From Sphaerosporella brunnea (Eukaryota; Ascomycota; Pezizomycetes; Pezizales; Pyronemataceae), in assembly GCA_008704415.1 (NCBI GenBank), contig VXIS01000186.1:1-64000 (forward strand): a stretch of DNA of 64,000 bases, in the 5' to 3' direction. The notes under the pieces are model-generated. The model saw nothing but the letters and a program-made list of their open reading frames with translations, was not told where the DNA came from and made no database searches. Below are positions 11,483 through 21,139 of the stretch, piece by piece. Each line of letters starts with the position of its first letter. Position 1 is the stretch's first letter. The translations under genes and the position numbers were made by a program.

Positions 11483-14400
11483 ATGAGCACTGCTCCAAAT
11501 CTGAACAATCTGGCTCAACAACAACAACAGCAACAACAACAACAACAACAACAACAGCAGCAGCAGCAGCAGCAGCAACGTCAACAGCAACAGCAACAGC
11601 AACAGCCGCAGCAGCAGCAGCCGCAGCAGCAGCCGCAGCCTCCTATCGTTGATGCCAGAGTCCACTTCAATCCCACTCCTATCGTAGCTCCCTCTCCATC
11701 ACTGCAGTCGCAGCCGTCTACCACCAGTGGTGGAGGGGAAACTGGAAGATCAAACTCAAAGCGACCCCTATCGCCGCGTGCATCAGACGCCCTTGTTTTA
11801 TTACCGGAGGTTCAGCAAACTGGCAGGCCGGCGGGCTCGCGGAGACCGTTTCAGAGGCGGCGGAGGAGCAGAGCCTGTGATGCTTGCAGGGCTAGGAAAA
11901 CGAAGGTTCGTGACAACTACTTACCGGGCTGGACGAAAGCTCATGGTGAATCGGGTAGTGTGATACACCTGATGAAGGCCCTTGTTCTGCCTGTTCTTCT
12001 GCCAGCCTAATTTGCAAATTCTCGGAAGGAGGCGAGGACCGCCGGCGAGCGGGGCCGGCCAGGTAAGCCCCTAGTCCCCTTGCAGAAATATCGTGATGTC
12101 GTGATGCTTACACATATCCGAACTGCAGGCGCATTAGGACGTTAGAGGCCCAGGTTCAAGAACTTACCAAGAAGCTACAGGAAGCCGAAGCTTTACTCGG
12201 TGGACCAGTCTCAGCGGTAGCACACCAAAGATTAGGAGACCGACGGTCGCCTTCGTCGAGCCCCCATTTCAGCTGTTCGTCGTCAACGGCCGGATCAGTC
12301 ATCGGCAGTGGTGTCCATCTAGAACACAGTCAAGATGAATGGTGGAGGCATCATCCCGACATGCCCCCCGGTGAACACATGCGTGGGGGAATGCCCTTTG
12401 GCCCCCCTTCGCTTCCAATCAACCCCATCTCGGGGCCAGCGCGCTCCGCTAGTTGGTCTCGTAATCTATTCGATTCCAATCCGCCGTTCATCGCCTCATA
12501 CAAGTCATATCTGCGGACACTCGGGTACCCTTTGTCGAGCCCTGAATACAACTCTCAACAAGCCCCGCATGGCACCCAGTCGACTCCGCGAGTTCCGCTT
12601 CTGTCCGAATACCCTTCGATCACAAGTAAGCCACTACCAGTGGATCTCCGTGTGTTCATGCCCCCGAAAAATGTCGCCGAGCGGCTGTGCGAGGTATTCA
12701 GGCGAATTATACAGGCATATCTCCCTCTCTTCTACTGGCCCGTTTTTCTTGAAGAAAAGTTTGATCGTGCATGGTCACGGCCCATGTGGGAGGAGGACAG
12801 TGCTGTTGTAAAAGGTGTCTTTTGCATTGTGCAAATGGTGCTGGCTGTGGCGAGCCAGATGGTGGAAGAGAGCAAGGAGGGCCCCGCTGAAGAGGGAGAA
12901 GCTGGTGACGTCGATTCACCAGAATGGTCAATCTTTCATGAAGGGGTCTGGGAAATCGGGAGCTAACGCCGATTCAGGACGGGATGGAAGTTTTTTCACC
13001 AAGCGAGAAGATATGCAGACTTGAATAGCCCGACCTATTCGACCGATGACGCGATGTGTAAGAACGACCCGTCCGATCGTTGGGTGACATGGCTGACATA
13101 CTGGACACGAAGATCTTTTGTTGATGTCCATTTACCTCGACAACGCTTGCCTCCCGTCACCGTGCTGGATGATAACCACTGCGACGGCCCGGGTTTGTCA
13201 GGACGTAGCCCTCGACAGGATGCCGCCTCCAAATATGTTTTCCGAAGTCGAACTTGAATGCCGAAGCCGCCTGTTTTGGGCGGCCTACGTCCAGGAGCGT
13301 AAAGCGTGCCTCAAGAAAGCCCGCGTTTCCACAATCCACGACAGCGACATTGAGGTCCCTTTACCAAAACTCCCTGAGGGTGAGGAGCGTTTGGGTTCCC
13401 AGCCCCTTGCCAGCCCTGGCGGGACTGGGAAACAGATTACAATCGATGGAATCATCGGCGAAGCTCTCACCGCCGAGCAATCGCTTCAGGTGATGATTGC
13501 TCAAATCCACATCGCCATGCTTTGTACCAAGCTTATAAACATGCGTATCACCGATAACGGGGGTCTACGGGATCTCCAGCACCTCCAGGAGCTCGATGAG
13601 AAACTCAAGAAGGCATGGGATCGGTTCCCGTCACATATGACAGATCTCAACAATTTGGGACCTCTAGATATGGGAGCTTTGAGGCGTAGGCAGTCCATCC
13701 ATCTGAGAGTTTCTTGTCGCTAATTTTAATCAGCCCTATTCTTCCTTCAGTACTGCCGTCTCCTCCTCTATCGTTACTTTACGGATACTTCAGAACCTGG
13801 TCTCAACCCCGACTTTCGGAGCTTCTGCCTGGCACAGTCATTGCAAGTATCGAAGATTACGGCGCACTTAATCTTCCGAACTTCCCGCAGTGAAAATTTT
13901 GACACGTTATTCGGCCTGCGTACCGAGGAGTTGGTGACTTTGCAGACATTCCGAGCGGCCGTTATTCTCCTATTGGGTCACTGCTCGCATGAGCCTGCTC
14001 TGCTCGTGGTCTCCAAAGACGAAATAGAGGTCTGCCTCAGAGCCTTGCGTTCAATTGCGGCCTACCATGGCTTGGGCAGGAAGCTCCTAGAGGTTTTCCA
14101 AGGATTTGCGCGAACATTTGGGTACGATGGGAATCCCGTGCCACCGCCTCCACCCCCTTGTCCGCCACCAACCGAGAACAACACACCAGTGGATGTAAAG
14201 CAAGAGCTGCATACGCCGGCAAGACCAGCCGGCCAGCACGATGTTGAGTTCACTCAATGGGAATTCCCAGGACCACACTATTCACACACGAACACACCTG
14301 GACCGGCACAACAAGGCGGTCACAATATCTTTGGTACTCAGTACGTCCCCCCCGGCGACTGGACGGATCCGATGCAATTCCCCAGTTTCTCGGATATGAG

Positions 14401-14593
14401 TGGGGTGGTGCCGCCGCCGCCGCCAGGGCACCGGGAACGCGCAGACAGTATTGGAGACTTGCGCGTAGACTGGGAGGCAGTGCAGCAGGCCCTTCAATTT
14501 GGCGATGCGGGCAGCACTGGTGCCGGAAGCGTCAATGCTGCATCATCCGGGCCTGGGCCTACTTCTGGAACCGCGGGCTTTTGGAGTTTTTAA
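11483..14593 (+). CDS. Zn2Cys6 fungal-specific transcription factor with polyQ N-terminus
   Basis: Six exons are proposed: 11483-11905, 11959-12062, 12129-12926, 12978-13057, 13113-13708, 13751-14593 (947 residues). Residues about 12-52 are almost all Gln. The zinc cluster spans the first intron: RACDACRARKTK joins CDTPDEGPCSAC and then SSASLIC, giving CX2CX6CX7CX2CX6C. A short coiled coil follows (RIRTLEAQVQELTKKLQEAE, after intron 2). The middle region has the fungal_trans domain (YWPVFLEEKFDRAW, FFHQARRYADL, LLLMSIYLDNACLPSPCW, ARVCQDVALDR). The C-terminus is Pro-rich and includes DLRVDWEAV. It is a nuclear DNA-binding regulator; targets are unknown. Intron 3 is the weak point: donor GTCAAT at 12927 or GTCTGG at 12946 (acceptor 12990) both keep frame. 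Intron 5 (13709-13750) is only 42 bp. Confidence 0.85.
11516..11640 (+). repeat. CAA/CAG tract encoding polyglutamine
   Basis: An imperfect CAA/CAG repeat is read in frame as about 20 Gln, Arg, 8 Gln and then Gln/Pro alternation inside the Zn2Cys6 regulator. Mixed codons suggest an old tract that still has potential for length variation. Confidence 0.9.
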
Positions 14594-15357
14594 CTAGGGG
14601 TTTTCTGGTTGGGGCGTTTCTTTTTTTTTTTGCTTGGATGGGTAGGCTTTATGTCTTAATGATTCGAACTCTGGCATGCTTATATGAAATTTTTGTTGGT
14701 GGGAGTCACTCGTTTGGAAGGATCCTAGGAGTTTGGGTTTTGTTCTGGGTTTCATATGGTGATTGATTAGGTTAGAGATTTACGAGAGCCTTACCTCTCA
14801 TTTCAATGTATCTACTTGGCATTTACGCATTCTGCTTCCGTTGAATTGTTTCCCGTGTATTTCGGCTCGCTTACATACGTTGAAGCATGCATGTCTTGCT
14901 TCGATCATGCACAACATTGCCACATGCGAGTAGATCAGCTGACATTCGATTGGCAAATCTGCTTGGCGGTCACCACCAACATGCACATGGAAGCACTCGA
15001 AATCTCTGGCGGCCCGGTCCCAAAGCCAGCTGTGGCGCATTGCGGCCGTAGTAGTCGGTGGCTAATTAATGCGGTGCATCGGATGGCCGATTTGCGGGTT
15101 GATTGGACGTCGACACTTCCGCTGGAGAGTATTGGCAACCCTTCATTACACCAAGATTGACGGCTGGAGAGAAAACTTCTTCACACAACAACCTCTTCCA
15201 GAAGGCCCTCTCGATTCTACCTGGACTCTTCCGAATTTCTCTCTTCAATGGCCTACGCGCGTCTCTGACGGGGTTGCGTTAATTCGTGTGTCAGTTTGAA
15301 GGCGATCGAACAAAAGAACACCCCATCACCTCCGAATCGTCGCAGCCGTGTGTCTAC
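14594..15357. other. Convergent intergenic region
   Basis: This separates the 3' ends of the Zn2Cys6 gene (plus) and the SET gene (minus). A T-rich stretch just after 14593 probably serves 3' end formation. Nothing else is recognisable. Confidence 0.5.
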
Positions 15358-16005
15358 CTATTCGGCCTTCCTGCCGTCCCAGAAGCCTTTCCCATAGCTG
15401 ACCAGCAGTTCCTGTCCCTTTTTAATATCCTTGGACAATACCCATATCCCCATCCGCAGCTGTCCGTCCGCACCTGCTTTGCCGCCGACCCTCCGGGTCT
15501 CGAACTCGACGTTCGGTCTCTCTTTCCCCGGCACACCCCGGTAGTCGTTGACAAAGCGGCCCTCGTTGCCCATGCTCTGCGCGTCGACGGCGACGCCGCT
15601 CTCCCGGTCCAGCGAGATGTCGTAGTCGCTCGCGGGATCCGACTCCTCGGCCGCGTGGTAGCGCCCGAGGTAGTCCAGGATCCAGGAACGCGCCGGCAGG
15701 TTCCGGGCCGCGAAGAGTCCGTGCTGTCCGTGCGCGGGATGCGAGGGGTCGTCGATGCGGCGGATACGCACAAGCGGCGAGGGCGTGGAGGGTGGCGTCG
15801 GGGCGTGGAGGTTGAGGGCGCTAAGAGCTGGGGCGGCGGCTGTGGAGGGGATGGGTGCAGCTAGAACACTCGAGAGACGGGGCGCCGTCAAGTAGGGGAG
15901 ATGTGGTGGCCAGTTGGGAGGCAGCGCGGTGCCGGAAGAACGGTTCCGTTTCGAGGGGGCTGCTGGTTTGGTGGCCGCCTTGGGTTTGTGCTGTTTTGGT
16001 GGCAT
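15358..16005 (-). CDS. Small SET-domain protein
   Basis: This single-exon gene encodes 215 residues. After a basic, Pro/Ala-rich N-terminus (residues 1-75) the SET fold is visible: VRIRRIDDP and HGLFAARNLPARSWILDYLG (about 79-114), SDYDISLDR (127-134), the central GNEGRFVNDYRG (147-157) with RPNVEFE (163-169), and the C-terminal block MGIWVLSKDIKKGQELLVSYGKGFW (185-209). The first element corresponds to the SAM-binding strand region, the second to the NxxHxxxPN-like motif (here F-V-N-D-Y) and the third to GEELxxxYG with GQE. There is no pre-SET or post-SET cysteine cluster. It is probably a protein lysine methyltransferase of the short fungal SET group; the substrate is unknown. The ATG at 16005 is followed by a lysine-rich stretch. 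Transcription converges on the Zn2Cys6 gene. Confidence 0.85.
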   Translation of the reverse strand: MPPKQHKPKAATKPAAPSKRNRSSGTALPPNWPPHLPYLTAPRLSSVLAAPIPSTAAAPALSALNLHAPTPPSTPSPLVRIRRIDDPSHPAHGQHGLFAARNLPARSWILDYLGRYHAAEESDPASDYDISLDRESGVAVDAQSMGNEGRFVNDYRGVPGKERPNVEFETRRVGGKAGADGQLRMGIWVLSKDIKKGQELLVSYGKGFWDGRKAE

Positions 16006-16718
16006 TGGCGGGCGCTGGATCGGCGGTGCCGCCGGTGGCGGGGTGGCGGGGTGGCGGGAAAATTAAGGTTTGGTTGCAGTACCGCGATGCAGGGTTGGGC
16101 CCCGCGGGTTTTCTCCGGGGAAAAAAAAAAAAAACAGGTTACGTAAGCTGATCGAGCATGCTAAAGCGGAAACCTGAACCGCCTCTCAAATCCGTTTGCA
16201 TTCATCACGAATGGGGGGCCGTCAGTTGTTGGCTGGAGAAAAAGTTGCCCTCCAGGTGTTGGCGGTTTGCGAAGGGGGCGAGTCTCATCTCCGCATTCGG
16301 TTGCTCAAATTGATATTCCCCAGTCACGGGGGGGGATCCGTTTTCGTAAACTCAACCAACCAGCTTTCAAACTAATCCGGAAGGCTGAACTCATGGATCC
16401 TTGCGAATCACATCTTCCTTAAGCCTAAATCGTCGGGTAGTTTGGGGGTTTGAGAATCGATGGGGGCTTCAGCTTGCGGTTTCAGCCCTGCGATAGTCCT
16501 CCAACCGTACCATCGGGCCGGTTCCTCCCTCCCCAGCTGCAAGGCGCCGTCGCAAGTCAGTGCCGCGCCGGGCCACGTTTAGCGCCACGCATTTGCTTCA
16601 GCACTGAAAACCTTCCACGGGTGTCAATCAACTGGAGTCTGGAGTATGTGGACTTCGCCCACGGGGATGGGAGCTTACTGTCATGTCGCCGCTCGCGGCC
16701 GGCCCGACGGTTCAGCTA
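16006..16718. other. Intergenic upstream of the SET gene
   Basis: The first 150 bp upstream of the SET start are G-rich (GGTGGCGGGG repeats near 16030-16060) with an A14-15 run at about 16121-16134. The rest shows nothing recognisable. Confidence 0.5.
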
Positions 16719-16804
16719 GGTTTGTTTTTGTTTAATCGTATTGTATTCGGCCGCTTGCGGCCATGACATATATAGAGACGCGGAGGCAATGCTACCCCTA
16801 GGCT
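16719..16804 (+). repeat. Dispersed LTR-like repeat, copy B
   Basis: This is the best-preserved copy: gtttgtttttgtttaatcg, TGTATTCGGCCGCTTGCGGC, catgacatatatagag, then gctacccctaggct. The core GGCCGCTTGCGGCC can form a 6-bp GC stem with a TT loop. It shares order and spacing with copies at 8843 and 28621. No coding sequence is attached. Confidence 0.7.
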
Positions 16805-17354
16805 CAAAAGTCCTCGTTCAGTGCCTGAGCCAGCATCACTGAACGATTGGCGGTGGTTCAGACTGCTAAACCTCAACCCTGCGCTGATATATATGAATAC
16901 AACGCGCCACCTTCTAGCGCTAGCGCTGTTTCTGTTGCTTAAAGGGGGAACCCTGAATTTCCGACCAACTGCACAGCTCTATCATTCTGGAGCGGAGCCA
17001 TATCGACGACACTGAATGAAAGCAACTGCGCCGTGTTTCACACACATACGGCCTGACTGCAACGTACATATGACTTTACTTTAAGTGGCGCTGTACTAAT
17101 GACTGCACACCGTGTGGTCTTTCTTCTAATGGGCAAGCGTGAGGAGTGCGGTCATGCATTCTCACTCTGTCCACTCTCGCCTGCTCAGTAACCCACCATT
17201 CAACTCCACACTTCCCCTCTCAACCAAGCGACAAAGAAAATAAAAGAAATGCATAAGAAAATCAATAAAAAAGTCCACGCGCTTAGGCAACAAAATCTAC
17301 GCAAAGGGGAGAGCAGCAAAAACCTTCCGCTCCCAGGCGTGTAGGAGGCGGCGA
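16805..17354. other. Intergenic
   Basis: No gene is seen. A 22-bp motif at 17147-17168 (tgcggtcatgcattctcact..) recurs with one change at 37100-37121, so this is probably part of another degenerate repeat family. Confidence 0.4.
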
Positions 17355-17443
17355 GGAAGCCCCAGGACTTGAACCTGGGCACCCCAGCTGTGAAGGGGTA
17401 CCAGTCCTACCCAGCAGTTTATACCACTGGGCCATGGGGGCTT
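17355..17443 (-). tRNA. tRNA-like sequence (probable tRNA pseudogene or SINE head)
   Basis: On the minus strand the sequence has a good A box (TGGCCCAGTGG, about 17437-17427) and a perfect B box (GGTTCAAGTCC), with a T-arm CCAGG-TTCAAGT-CCTGG. The D-arm can pair as CCCAG/CTGGG. Between them GGTACCCC pairs with GGGGTGCC around a 9-base loop, longer than a normal anticodon loop. AAGCCCC and GGGGCTT could close the molecule, but the acceptor competes with the T-stem. Pol III promoter elements are therefore present while the cloverleaf is irregular. I would not assign an amino acid. Confidence 0.4.
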
Positions 17444-19370
17444 TTTGATATGAGGCTGAAAGCAGTCGGACCTATAAACACTCAATGTTGTAAGGCCTAC
17501 TCCGACAACCTATTTTTTTCTGCAAGGTTTTAGCCATCACTCAGCAGCCATCGCGCATCGACAATCTGCACGAGGGTAAGGCTAATCATACCGCCGGAGG
17601 CAATGTGCCGTCCAAGATGAAATTTCAGGTCCTCACGATTGCTATGCCACAGCTTAACGATGTCACGGCCAATTGTATTCCGTCCAATAAGGTGTTCTTT
17701 CACCGTTGGAATCAAAAGCTGAGGGAAATATGTGTTTTCCATAATTCGCTCAGCAACGTTGGATGACAGAATAAACAAAGCAAGAAGGTGGCGGAAAATT
17801 CGTTTCCTTAACGGAATACCACTTGGTCTAGTTCGAAAATGCTCTTCTCCATTGTCTTCTGGCTCCTCATCATCCGGGCAGCGTCGCTTCAGACTGACAA
17901 TAACAGACTGACCAAGAGAAGCTCTCTCCAGAAGACATAAACTTCCCACGTTGCCAACCAGTCACAGGTCATGGGCAACACTAATCCAAACCGCTTACGG
18001 AACCGCACGATTGGCCACCAAGGCCAGTGGATGGGCCCAAGAACACGATCGGCTACGCAGCTACACGGAAGTCCAGACACAACGGTTCTACGGCTGTTTA
18101 GGCCGGCTCCTTGTCCAACCTGGAGCGACCCTAACGATTGGAATTGTTTTGAAGACGCCGCTCATGAACACCTGGACCCGGAATAGACGCCGTTTGCTCG
18201 ATATCTATCATCTGATCAACAGATAGAGAGCAAACTCCAGAATAATGATCCTGAGTTAAGGCCACTGGCAACAGCTCCAGCTAATGACAACACCATGGCA
18301 CTACCGTTTCGAATCTTTGACAGTAACCCACGACCAAACGCGCCCAGACTCGTGTTCCTCCGGAAACAGTACCGTTGTGTGCGTGGTCAGTTGGCATGCA
18401 AAGCCATCGAGAGGTGGTAGGGACAACTGACCATGCTGAATAGCGGTTACAACCGCCTTCGGCTTTGTTGAATTTGTAACTTGTAAGATCTAAGGTATAT
18501 ACCACTTCCTTCAACACTTTTCGAAGGCTGACTGACGATTCGCTGCACCGAGAGACACGTTGTATGGCTCGAGGTAATTTCCAATGGCATTGGGTTCAAT
18601 GCAGGTTACTGCTACCGGTAGAAAATGGAAGCGGCGGGGGTTTGTCGGCCTTAGTAGGGGTTTCTGGGTGGGTGCAGCGCTCGGATCGAAGGGATGAATC
18701 CCGATTTTCTTTCGCCTTGTGTAATGTTGAGCCGAGTTCAACGACAACGGGGAATTGAGATCGCCGCGTAGATTATCTTTTATCATGTCAATCCACTATC
18801 AAGTGGAGTCGGGACTTTATCACAGATCGACCGCCAGAAAAACCTTTACTGCCTGCTCAGAAACTTAGCGCACAGCCTGAGAAGTAGAAAGCAGAGTACC
18901 TAAGTAATCTTATTTTAGCATACTCTGGTGATTGTCCAAGACACACATCGTGGGGTTCCGGGGCTTCGTTTGTCATCTCATCGGTCCCGGGCTCCAAGGT
19001 GTCTTCAAGTATGTGAGATACTCAGGATCAGGTTCCGGCGATGGGAAAGGGTAAGGTCGGCCGCCGGCCCAGAACTCCCAAGTTGACCCCGACGAAATCT
19101 TCCCAGCCATGTGGTTCCTCTAAACACCAAGCGCCGTCCGTGTATGTGGCCTTCAAAGCGCGGGTTGCTTTGAAGATTGGAGCAGGGTGAAACGGAGCAC
19201 AAGAATACATGCTATCACCTCATATATAGCAGTAAATTTTCCAGATCGAGGTACTCTAGACAGCCCCATAAGCCAGCCCCATAAGCCAGCCCCCTCCCCC
19301 TTTTTAAACCGCCGAGAAAGACTCCCTACAAATCCTGCTTGTTGGCGTAAGCACCACACTCACGACGCCA
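17444..19370. other. Intergenic with an orphan minus-strand ORF (17530-17949)
   Basis: The minus-strand frame 17530-17949 encodes 139 residues with ordinary composition (it contains LRKRIFRHLLALFILSSN and FPQLLIPTVKEHLIG) and no low complexity. It has no recognised domain, and the sequence upstream is full of stops, so it may be the last exon of a decayed gene. Minus-strand frames at 18281-18517 and 18511-18786 are weaker. The rest is featureless. Confidence 0.3.
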
Positions 19371-19768
19371 TCAGAACCCCACCGCCATCACCACCGCCAC
19401 AAAAACCAGCCCCATCCCTCCAGCACGAGCCGCAGAACCACTGCCACTCTGCAACTCGCTCCCACCCGTTCCCGTAGCGGAAATCTTGGGCGTCACCGTC
19501 TCCATCACTGTGTAAGTCTTCGGAGCCTTCGTGAGGGTGATCTCGCTGGTCGGGAGAACTGTGCTGCTGACTGCAGAATCCATGGTCGTCGGGGCCACGG
19601 TGGGGGATCTAGTCGACAACGTAAAGTTGTGGGTTGGGTTGTGGTGGGCGGCAGATACCTCGCTTGTTTGGCTGTGGGGATGTTAGTATTGATGCGGGAA
19701 AGGAGTGGGCGGCTTTACGCTGAGGCTTGCGCGATCCACAGTAGCGGTAGCAGGTAGAGAAGGTTCAT
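19371..19768 (-). CDS. Small GPI-anchored, Ser/Thr-rich secreted protein
   Basis: Two exons (19719-19768 and 19371-19671; intron 47 bp with ATACTAAC branch and CCACAG acceptor) give 116 residues, and the lengths sum to a multiple of three. The first exon is almost exactly a signal peptide (MNLLYLLPLLWIAQASA). The mature part is short and rich in Ser, Thr and Val with one Asn-Phe-Thr glycosylation site. The C-terminus has the GPI-signal layout: small residues (SGSGSAARAGG), then a hydrophobic tail (MGLVFVAVVMAVGF). It is expected at the plasma membrane or cell wall. There is no catalytic domain; such proteins are common and fast-evolving in Pezizomycotina. Confidence 0.75.
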
Positions 19769-20460
19769 GTTGGAGGGTTTGTGGTAGTGTTGGAGGAAAG
19801 GTTTCGTCAGGTTATGGTGTTGAACGGAAGGGTTGGTGGTGGTGGTGGTGGTGGTGGTGAGGTAGCAAATGCAGGTACCCGAGTTTGTGCTAAAGTCCCA
19901 CAAATTGAAAATGGTGATCTGTATTAGCGGGCAAATTTCTTCTCGGCAATAATATATGCAAATGACTCAGACTTTTCTCAGTTGGCTACTCAAAGTGGAC
20001 GATTTACATGTGGAACTCAAACATTTGAACATGAAGTATCACTCGGCGCAGAGTGACAGTGCATGTTAACAAGGAGTGTAGAGGGTACGTAAATCCAGCG
20101 AAGCATCTGCCGCTGTGGAAAGAAATTTTTGAAACTACAGCTTTTGTATTGTTGCTGTGTAATTGACCAGGTGGTCAAGTGCTATGATGGGAGCTTGACC
20201 AGCGATACTGTTTCTAGGGTTTCAACTAAAGTGCTACTGTTTTATGGGCGGGTTGTAGATTTTCTTTTGTTTTTCTTTGTTCTATATATCTGGGCACTGG
20301 GCTACATGCGTCAGGAATGATCACTCAATCCATCGAAACCAAAAAACACATAAGCCTCAAACAAATTTGAGCTCCATGATCCATCAATCTCGCGGTCAGG
20401 GTAGCGTGTGGCAAGCCCTTATAAAGTTCCTGAACCCACATCTTCCCCCCTCAAAACACC
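19769..20460. other. Divergent intergenic region between the GPI-protein and secreted-protein genes
   Basis: Upstream of the GPI gene there is a (GGT)n tract at about 19831-19860. Toward the plus-strand gene, a TATA-like ttataaag at about 20419 lies some 170 bp before its ATG. Nothing else is recognisable. Confidence 0.45.
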
Positions 20461-20587
20461 TTCTCCCCCTTCTCTCCCCCTCAGTTGTCATATTCTCCCT
20501 TCTCGCCCCCAGTTGTTATATTCTCCCTTCTCTCCCCCCCCCTCAGTTGTTATATTCTCCCTTCTCTCCCCCCCCTCAGTTGTCATA
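20461..20587 (+). repeat. CT-rich tandem repeat ending at the start codon
   Basis: About four imperfect copies of a roughly 32-bp unit (TTGTTATATTCTCCCTTCTC followed by C-rich sequence and CAG) end directly at the ATG of the next gene. Each unit is a polypyrimidine tract closed by CAG, so each resembles a 3' splice site. Polypyrimidine leaders are common before strongly expressed fungal genes; serial repetition with acceptor-like ends is not. Confidence 0.8.
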
Positions 20588-21139
20588 ATGCGTCCTACCG
20601 GCTGGGCCACGGCCTTCATCACCTTCTTCATCACCTTCGGCGCCTCTCTCCCGACCGTGGCCAACCAGGACACCCTGACCTTCACCTACTTCGACGCGAC
20701 CGGCATCAACGGCACCGACAACAAGTTCGCCAACCTTTCGAGCGGCTACCTTCTTCATTTCCCAGGCGCGCCTCCTCCGGCGGATTCTCTGGTCATCGAC
20801 CGTCTCACGAACCTCTCCCAAGTCACCAGCTATGGCTATGCCAAATGCGAGACCTCGTGGGCGTCACCCACGTACTCCGAGATCTCGGGTCTGCAGGATA
20901 TTCTTGAAAAGAAAGGGGGCTACTGCCAACAGTACAACCCTTTCGGATCCATGTGCACCACCTCCGCCTCGTACTTCGGTGGCGATGTCGGACTGTGCGG
21001 AATGCCGTTGTTCACGGTTAGTTGCGCTCACCTCGCCTGGTCTCTGAGTGTCCTGAAGATGGCGTGCGGAATCGATTACATGGGACGCGCGGGCGGCACT
21101 TGGTACTTTTATCCGGAGTTGAGAGGTATACTATTTTAA
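20588..21139 (+). CDS. Small secreted cysteine-containing protein
   Basis: The ATG at 20588 opens a hydrophobic signal peptide (MRPTGWATAFITFFITFG, cleavage probably after about residue 25). The mature part has three possible N-glycosylation sites (NGT, NLS, NLS) and several cysteines (YAKCETSW, GGYCQQYNPFGSMC, DVGLCG, MACGIDYMG). The frame stays open to 21139 (183 residues), but a 42-bp intron is likely at 21017-21058 (donor GTTAGT, acceptor TGAAG; its length is a multiple of three). A second donor GTATAC after PELRG (21127) could lead to a further exon near 21368 (VVNCRIHATGAYSEC), so the 3' end is uncertain. No family was recognised. It is predicted extracellular. Confidence 0.6.
   Translation: MRPTGWATAFITFFITFGASLPTVANQDTLTFTYFDATGINGTDNKFANLSSGYLLHFPGAPPPADSLVIDRLTNLSQVTSYGYAKCETSWASPTYSEISGLQDILEKKGGYCQQYNPFGSMCTTSASYFGGDVGLCGMPLFTVSCAHLAWSLSVLKMACGIDYMGRAGGTWYFYPELRGILF

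Noticed and set aside
15286..15864. 192-codon plus-strand frame
   Set aside because: Antisense to the SET-domain gene; no domain of its own.
11483..16005. Secondary-metabolite cluster around the Zn2Cys6 regulator and SET protein
   Set aside because: No polyketide synthase, NRPS, terpene cyclase, P450 or transporter lies nearby.
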